Below are positions 52,305-56,675 of a stretch of DNA of 56,675 nucleotides, piece by piece. The stretch spans positions 1 through 56,675 of the forward strand of contig LLEY01000278.1 in NCBI GenBank assembly GCA_001414485.1. The letters run 5' to 3'. A model generated the notes under the pieces. The model had not been told where the DNA came from, made no database searches, and was given only the letters and a program-made list of their open reading frames with translations. The DNA is from Calycina herbarum (taxonomy: Eukaryota > Ascomycota > Leotiomycetes > Helotiales > Pezizellaceae). Positions within the stretch are counted from its first letter, which is position 1. Each line of letters starts with the position of its first letter. Position numbers and translations under genes: made by a program.

Positions 52305-52391
52305 AGGGAGGAGGAGGAGCAGGAGGAGGAGCAGGAGGAGGAGCAGGAGGAGGAGCAGGAGGAGGAGCAGGAGGAGGAGCAGGAGGAGGAG
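52305..52391 (+). repeat. 12-bp tandem repeat (GGAGCAGGAGGA-type) inside the 850-bp element
   Basis: About six to seven head-to-tail copies of a GCAGGAGGAGGA unit. Read in one frame it encodes repeated Gln-Glu-Glu-Glu, in line with the Glu-rich character of the surrounding frame. Opposite-strand Leu- or Pro-runs are shadows. Confidence 0.85.
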
Positions 52392-52618
52392 AGGAAGTTC
52401 CAAGCATAAGAGACACAAAGGATACGAGAAAAGGCAGAAGCAAGGGAGAAGGATAAGGAGCCCTATAGAGCGTACTTAATAGCTGTACTCGAAGAGCAGC
52501 ATTATGATGCTATAGATAGAGGGGATAATGAAGATAAAGATAAAGAGTAATAGAGAGTATTTAATATCTGTTATAACACTCTAGACAAAGAGGGGGGGGC
52601 AGTAGTAGATATTCGAGG

Positions 52619-52696
52619 AAGGTATAGACTTTTTTAAACTTTTCCTAGCTTTTCTCGGCTTTTTTAAACCAGGGAAGCTTAATTCGCAACTCACTG
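52619..52696 (-). repeat. Right terminal inverted repeat of the 850-bp element
   Basis: It is the reverse complement of 51847-51924 apart from one base, and is followed by TA at 52697-52698. Confidence 0.88.
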
Positions 52697-52698
52697 TA

Positions 52699-54704
52699 AC
52701 GGCAATTGACTATTTAGCCCCCTGATTTTTTTTTTAAAAAAAACTTCACTGACTGCAAAATAATAACAAAGCCCAGACTATTAATCTCACTCTCTCTGAC
52801 CATTCCAACACTAAAATCCACCATCTTCCACCAGCAAAACCAGCAAACACCTCCAAACCATGCTGGGAAATTGGCAAATACGTGAATACCATGTTCTGAT
52901 AAACTTCTAGAGCACATGGATAGAATTGTAGCTGACCTGAACCCAAAATCCGGGATGTCGCCACCACCAACGATCAAAATATCGGCAAGAAAAAGCACCC
53001 CTAAATTTCCACCCGCCACACAACCCCAACAGTAATTCCAAGCATCCAGGAGTACTTCCTTACCTTTATATCATGGGCAAACTCTTCTACAATACCCCTA
53101 CAATATACCTTCCCAATTCTAAGTGCAGCCAAGCCAAGCGGATCCCAATACCACCCTCATCGGAATAACAATGAGGTCACAGCACCAAACTAAAATAACC
53201 GAGAAGCTTAATCTCCAAAAAAAACTCACTCACTCACTCACTCACTCACCTAACCCACCCCACACCCTTAAACCCTGCCAGTCAAAAAGCTTAACCGCGG
53301 AGAAAATAAATGAGGTCACACCATAACTCAGCCCTAGCCGGGAAGGAGTTCAAGTTGAATCTCTATCCTAGTAAGTAAAACCCCCACCTAACGCAGCCCT
53401 ACGCGTAAACGCGCACCAGTGCCAAAAAATATCTCCACGTGTGACCACAGACTAAAAAACCAAAACTACCAAGACCATGCATGACACAAGTGTCCCCGAA
53501 TGCAGAGACCCACCCCCAGACGCCCGCTAGAACCCCCCCTAGCTCACAAGTCCCTACACCCAACTCACACCGACCCAGGAACCAACCCACTGGTACACAA
53601 CCGCTCCAACTAGCACCCTCAAACTAAGAAACTTTTTTGGCATACGTAAGCAAGCACGACAACTCCATACATACATCATGTTCGCATCACCCACGCACCG
53701 TATTAAAAAAAGACAACCATGTCACTGCCCCGCAATCAAGAACCTTTTCACTATACATAACCTGCGTGAATTAAGCAATGATTATGACGGAAAGAATTCA
53801 AAGATTTCGGCACATGCTCAAACAGCTTAAATAAATGTATTGTAGCTTGTAAGTGCCTTGTGATGACAGAATTACTCTTGCATCATAATCTCAACTCAGG
53901 CCCAGGCCCAGGACTACTCAGACTCACTTTGGACTTGGAGAAAAACGGAGTGTGTCAGTGGGGAATTATGGATTTTATTAATGATACCATCTGAACAAGC
54001 CCTTCACATCTCGCCATCTCGTGGTCTTGTAAAAAAAAATACATCACCTCAAATCATCATTAAATTCAATTCCCGTACTTCCAAAGCCCCCCAGTGAAGA
54101 AAAATACAGACACATAATCAAAAAATTCTCAACCAATTCAATCTGGTAACCGCGTAATCTCGTAGGGGGGGAAAATCTCATGCCCTAAGGCAAAACATAT
54201 CTATATCCCAGTTTGCCCGTTTCCCGATCTCGAATCACTTCGCATCATTTCACATCACAGCAAACAGCAGCCCAGGCAGTTTTGTTTATCTTCAACACAA
54301 TAGCATTGAAGTTTTTTTTATAAGAATTAAAAATTATCAGGCTGGATCCTCCCACCTAGGAGCAAGCAAAAAACAGTGGGCCCAAAACCTTGGTAACCGA
54401 ACCACCCACGCTGTACCAGCCAAAACCCGAGCCATCCTGAAAAAGACCAATTGGATTCCCGACATGCTAGTCGAACCAGAAAAACAAAATCCCAAAATCC
54501 GAAAACAAAAACAAAGGAAAGAGAGGGGACCAAGATGCCCCCCATTTGCGCCAGTGCCATGCAATGGTATCGTTTTAAGTCTCTCGCCCGAGAGGGTATA
54601 CGCAGCAAATCCGCGTAAGCAACGAAAAAGAAACTGGAATCACTTCAATCCTCCTTCAAAGAACCCAACATCGCGTGGAAAGTAAACCGGGGGGGGAGGG
54701 GAAC
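52699..54704. other. 2-kb intergenic stretch
   Basis: It contains a CACT tandem run near 53226-53250 and A/C-rich DNA but no frame with coding character or family similarity. It separates the repeat island from the bZIP gene. Confidence 0.5.
53226..53250 (+). repeat. CACT microsatellite
   Basis: About six tandem copies of a 4-bp CACT unit. Confidence 0.85.
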
Positions 54705-55925
54705 TTAAGAGGTATGGACCGCATCCAGAGCATGAAAATCAATGCTACCATCCCTCTCATCCTCATCCATCTCCTCCTCCTCCTCGGAAGATTCCCGAGT
54801 GAAAGAAGGAGCTGGAGCCCAATTCCTGCTCGCCTCCAAAGCACTAGCAGCTCTCTGAACAACAGCCTGGACATCGTCGGCACAACAGTTTCCCTTGGTG
54901 TGTTTCTTTGCCTTCAAAACCAAGCCTTCCAACTCAGAACAGAGAACCTGGACGGCCGCTTTGAAAAACTGGTTGTCGATATCCAAGCTTTGCACCTTCT
55001 CTTGGAGTTGCGCGTCCATGGCCTTCTTCTTGGTGCGGCATTTGAAGGCTGCAGTGCGGTTGCGTTCGAGAAACTCCGCTCTCCTCTTATTTTGTTCTTC
55101 TAGTGTGCCCAGTGGCTTCCTCTTGCGTCCCCTTTTTTGTGGTGTTTTCTTTGGAGCGGTGGCTGGTGCGAGTGCGCTGTTGAGAACGGAGGATGAACCA
55201 GCGAGAGAAGGTGGGTAAGACGCATATGTGGGCGCCATGGAGGGACCCTTCATTCCTTCGGTGGATGCGGGTCTGGTATTATTTAAGGAAGAATAATTCG
55301 TGGGCGGGGTCTCGTTGGAATGATGAAGGTCAGGAGTGCTTTCCAAAAAGCTGTTCTCGGAGGGGGGGCTGTAGGCATGTTGGGTTTCCATTTGATCATT
55401 CGCGTTGGCGGCATAACTGGGGTTGTCGTTTTGTTGGAAGGTGCCGGGACGAGTATCGATGTGGGCGTCCATACTAAAGTTGAAAGGCTCGTTTACTCCG
55501 ACATTTTGGAATAGGTCGGGTTGTGGAAGAGGCTGCTGCTGGATCTATAATTTATGATTAGTTTGGGTGTCAGGGTAATACGGCAATGGGATATAACCAA
55601 ACGAACGATTAACCAAGAGAGGTTGGTCAATCATTCTCTCGGTCTTCCAATTAATCCAAAGTTTTGAAAATGGCAGGGGAGGAAGAAACAGAGGAAGAAA
55701 CAGAGGAGTACTGACAATTGCGCTGGGGTCAACGTAAGATTGAGCAGGGACATCATCATTGAAGTCTGGGAAGTTGAAGTATTGGAAGGATGGATCATTG
55801 AAATCCACGGCGCTGGGGTCTGGATATGCAGAAAAGCGGTCGAAATTCATCTCCATGTCGCCAGGAAACATAACGTTGGCTCCGGAGTCTGAGTCCCTCC
55901 TGGTGGAAAGAGGAAGTTGCAGCAT
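54705..55925 (-). CDS. bZIP transcription factor (ATF/CREB-type basic region)
   Basis: Two exons, 55925-55716 and 55544-54705, give 349 residues. The basic region at about 222-245 contains LERNRTAAFKCRTKKK, which fits the N-x-x-A-A-x-x-C-R pattern of ATF/CREB-type bZIPs. The zipper follows (AQLQEKVQSLDIDNQFF and VLCSELEGL). The N-terminal part is rich in Asn, Asp, Phe and Pro (DFNDPSFQYFNFPDFNDD), as in activation regions; an AT-hook-like KKTPQKRGRKRKPL stretch precedes the basic region; the tail is acidic (SSEEEEEMDEDERD). The protein should bind CRE-like sites in the nucleus as a dimer. The start at 55925 is the first ATG after an acceptor-like CAG at about 55952, so an intron in the 5' leader is possible. 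Orthology to a named fungal bZIP is not certain. Confidence 0.93.
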
Positions 55926-56675
55926 CTCGAAATCCCGCAGCACTGAATCTGCGAATTCAAGTGATGTGATAGATATAATAGAGGAGATTCGCGGACTTTA
56001 AATACATCGAAGGTTGGAGGGTAGGAAACTAGCTACCTTGCTAGAGTGTGGGGGAAGTGATGTCGAGGGGACTAATGGGAGCCGGTGTACGGCGGATTTC
56101 GAAGTCAATGTAACGGGGAATCGTAGTTGCCTTTCGAGATGTGCTTCGTGGGGTATTAGCTTTGAATGCCAAGCTTTCACCAAAATGACCGACCTACTTT
56201 ATGAGTATATAAATCATCTAAATCATCTAGCCCCCCAGAATAATTCAGAAGAATGAATATCGTGTCATTGGCATTAAGACGGTAGCGCAAGCGCTCGCGC
56301 ACTAGTAAACGGCGTGAAGACCGAGGAGGAATGGGTGTTTGTTGGAGCAGATTTGGAAACAGAAGGGCAACAGAGGTAGAAGTCAGTCTCTTGGAGTAGA
56401 GATACAATCTTGAGATGCAACTTAAGCTTCAAGCTAAATTTCTAGGGTTCTCAGGGTCCAAAAGAGGGGTGTGATGGTGGGAGAAGTGGTTCCTTTATGA
56501 TAGGAAATTCAAAATTGGGTCTGGTCTGACCTTAGCATGATCCAGCATGATCCCTTCCCTGCAGGAAGAAGTTGAGAAAAGGAAGAAGGCGGTCATTGTG
56601 CATGAGGAGCAAGCTCCGGACCCGAGCCCTGTCCTATCAAAGTGAGCCACAGACAGGAGGGGGAATGGAGGGGTG
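55926..56675. promoter_or_regulatory. bZIP gene promoter and window edge
   Basis: About 750 nt upstream of the bZIP start. A CAG acceptor-like site near 55952 with a GTAGCT donor-like site about 75 nt further upstream may mark an intron in the 5' leader. No other gene is recognised up to the window end. Confidence 0.4.

Larger units (their letters stand above)
51847..52696. mobile_element. 850-bp TIR element with TA target duplication (pogo/Fot1-like ends)
   Basis: The ends are 78-bp terminal inverted repeats (51847-51924 and 52619-52696) with a single G/A mismatch, starting CAGTGAGTTGCGAATTAAGC. TA flanks both sides (51845-51846 and 52697-52698). TA duplication and CAGTG ends fit Tc1/mariner superfamily elements of pogo/Fot1 type. 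The interior has a plus-strand frame (LTQRKKNLILNAILDSD, then NRSKERIRLIFNEYLTDF) interrupted by about eight TAA codons that each fit CAA, the target of fungal repeat-induced point mutation, and a 12-bp tandem array. A second open piece (REKAEAREKDKEPYRAYL) ends at TAA near 52548. No catalytic DDE motif is seen, so the element is likely non-autonomous. Confidence 0.85.

Noticed and set aside
52143..52443. Poly-Leu and poly-Pro minus-strand frames over the GGA-rich array
   Set aside because: They are antisense readings of a 12-bp microsatellite inside the 850-bp element, not genes.

Overview
This window is nuclear DNA of a filamentous ascomycete (Pezizomycotina). The evidence is many short introns of about 48-70 nt with GTAAGT-like donors and CTAAC-like branch sites, genes on both strands with no operons, and fungal gene families (DUF6594, a fungal retropepsin-like family, a GliT-like oxidoreductase, a KDM5 histone demethylase). 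The family mix fits Leotiomycetes best; that placement is inference, not proof. Exon joins were worked out by hand from splice sites, and every multi-exon model given for an intact gene keeps an open frame.

Layout. 0-10 kb: SLX1 endonuclease subunit (-) and a 1726-residue KDM5-type H3K4 demethylase (+). 11-14.3 kb: a D-2-hydroxyacid dehydrogenase (-) and a glutathione S-transferase (+) share a divergent promoter. 14.5-18.1 kb: a tandem pair of DUF6594 membrane proteins (-) that differ by one intron. 19.9-21.3 kb: a retropepsin-fold protein whose active-site Asp-Thr-Gly reads Asp-Thr-Ala. 24-31 kb: a secreted ThuA-like protein, an MFS transporter and a class-III aminotransferase, all (-). 32.4-37.7 kb: ethanolamine kinase, ACC deaminase and an orphan GliT-like dithiol oxidase, all (+). 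37.9-40.3 kb: two decayed tandem copies of a BRCT-domain gene, broken by in-frame nonsense codons that each fit a single C-to-T change. 40.3-44.3 kb is almost empty. 44.3-48.2 kb: a Crb2/Rad9/53BP1-like checkpoint mediator. 48.8-52.7 kb is a repeat island: a frameshifted TPR gene interrupted by a 609-bp inverted-repeat element, then an 850-bp element with 78-bp terminal inverted repeats and a TA target duplication carrying a nonsense-riddled reading frame. 54.7-55.9 kb: a bZIP transcription factor (-).

The genes form no single pathway. Two functional themes recur: genome maintenance and chromatin (SLX1, KDM5, Crb2-like), and redox or small-molecule metabolism (dehydrogenase, GST, GliT-like oxidase, ACC deaminase, aminotransferase, MFS). 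The most unusual material is the decayed BRCT pair, the two inverted-repeat elements, the degenerate retropepsin, and a run of GC-AG and stop-free introns of length divisible by three. I saw no CRISPR array, rRNA or convincing tRNA.
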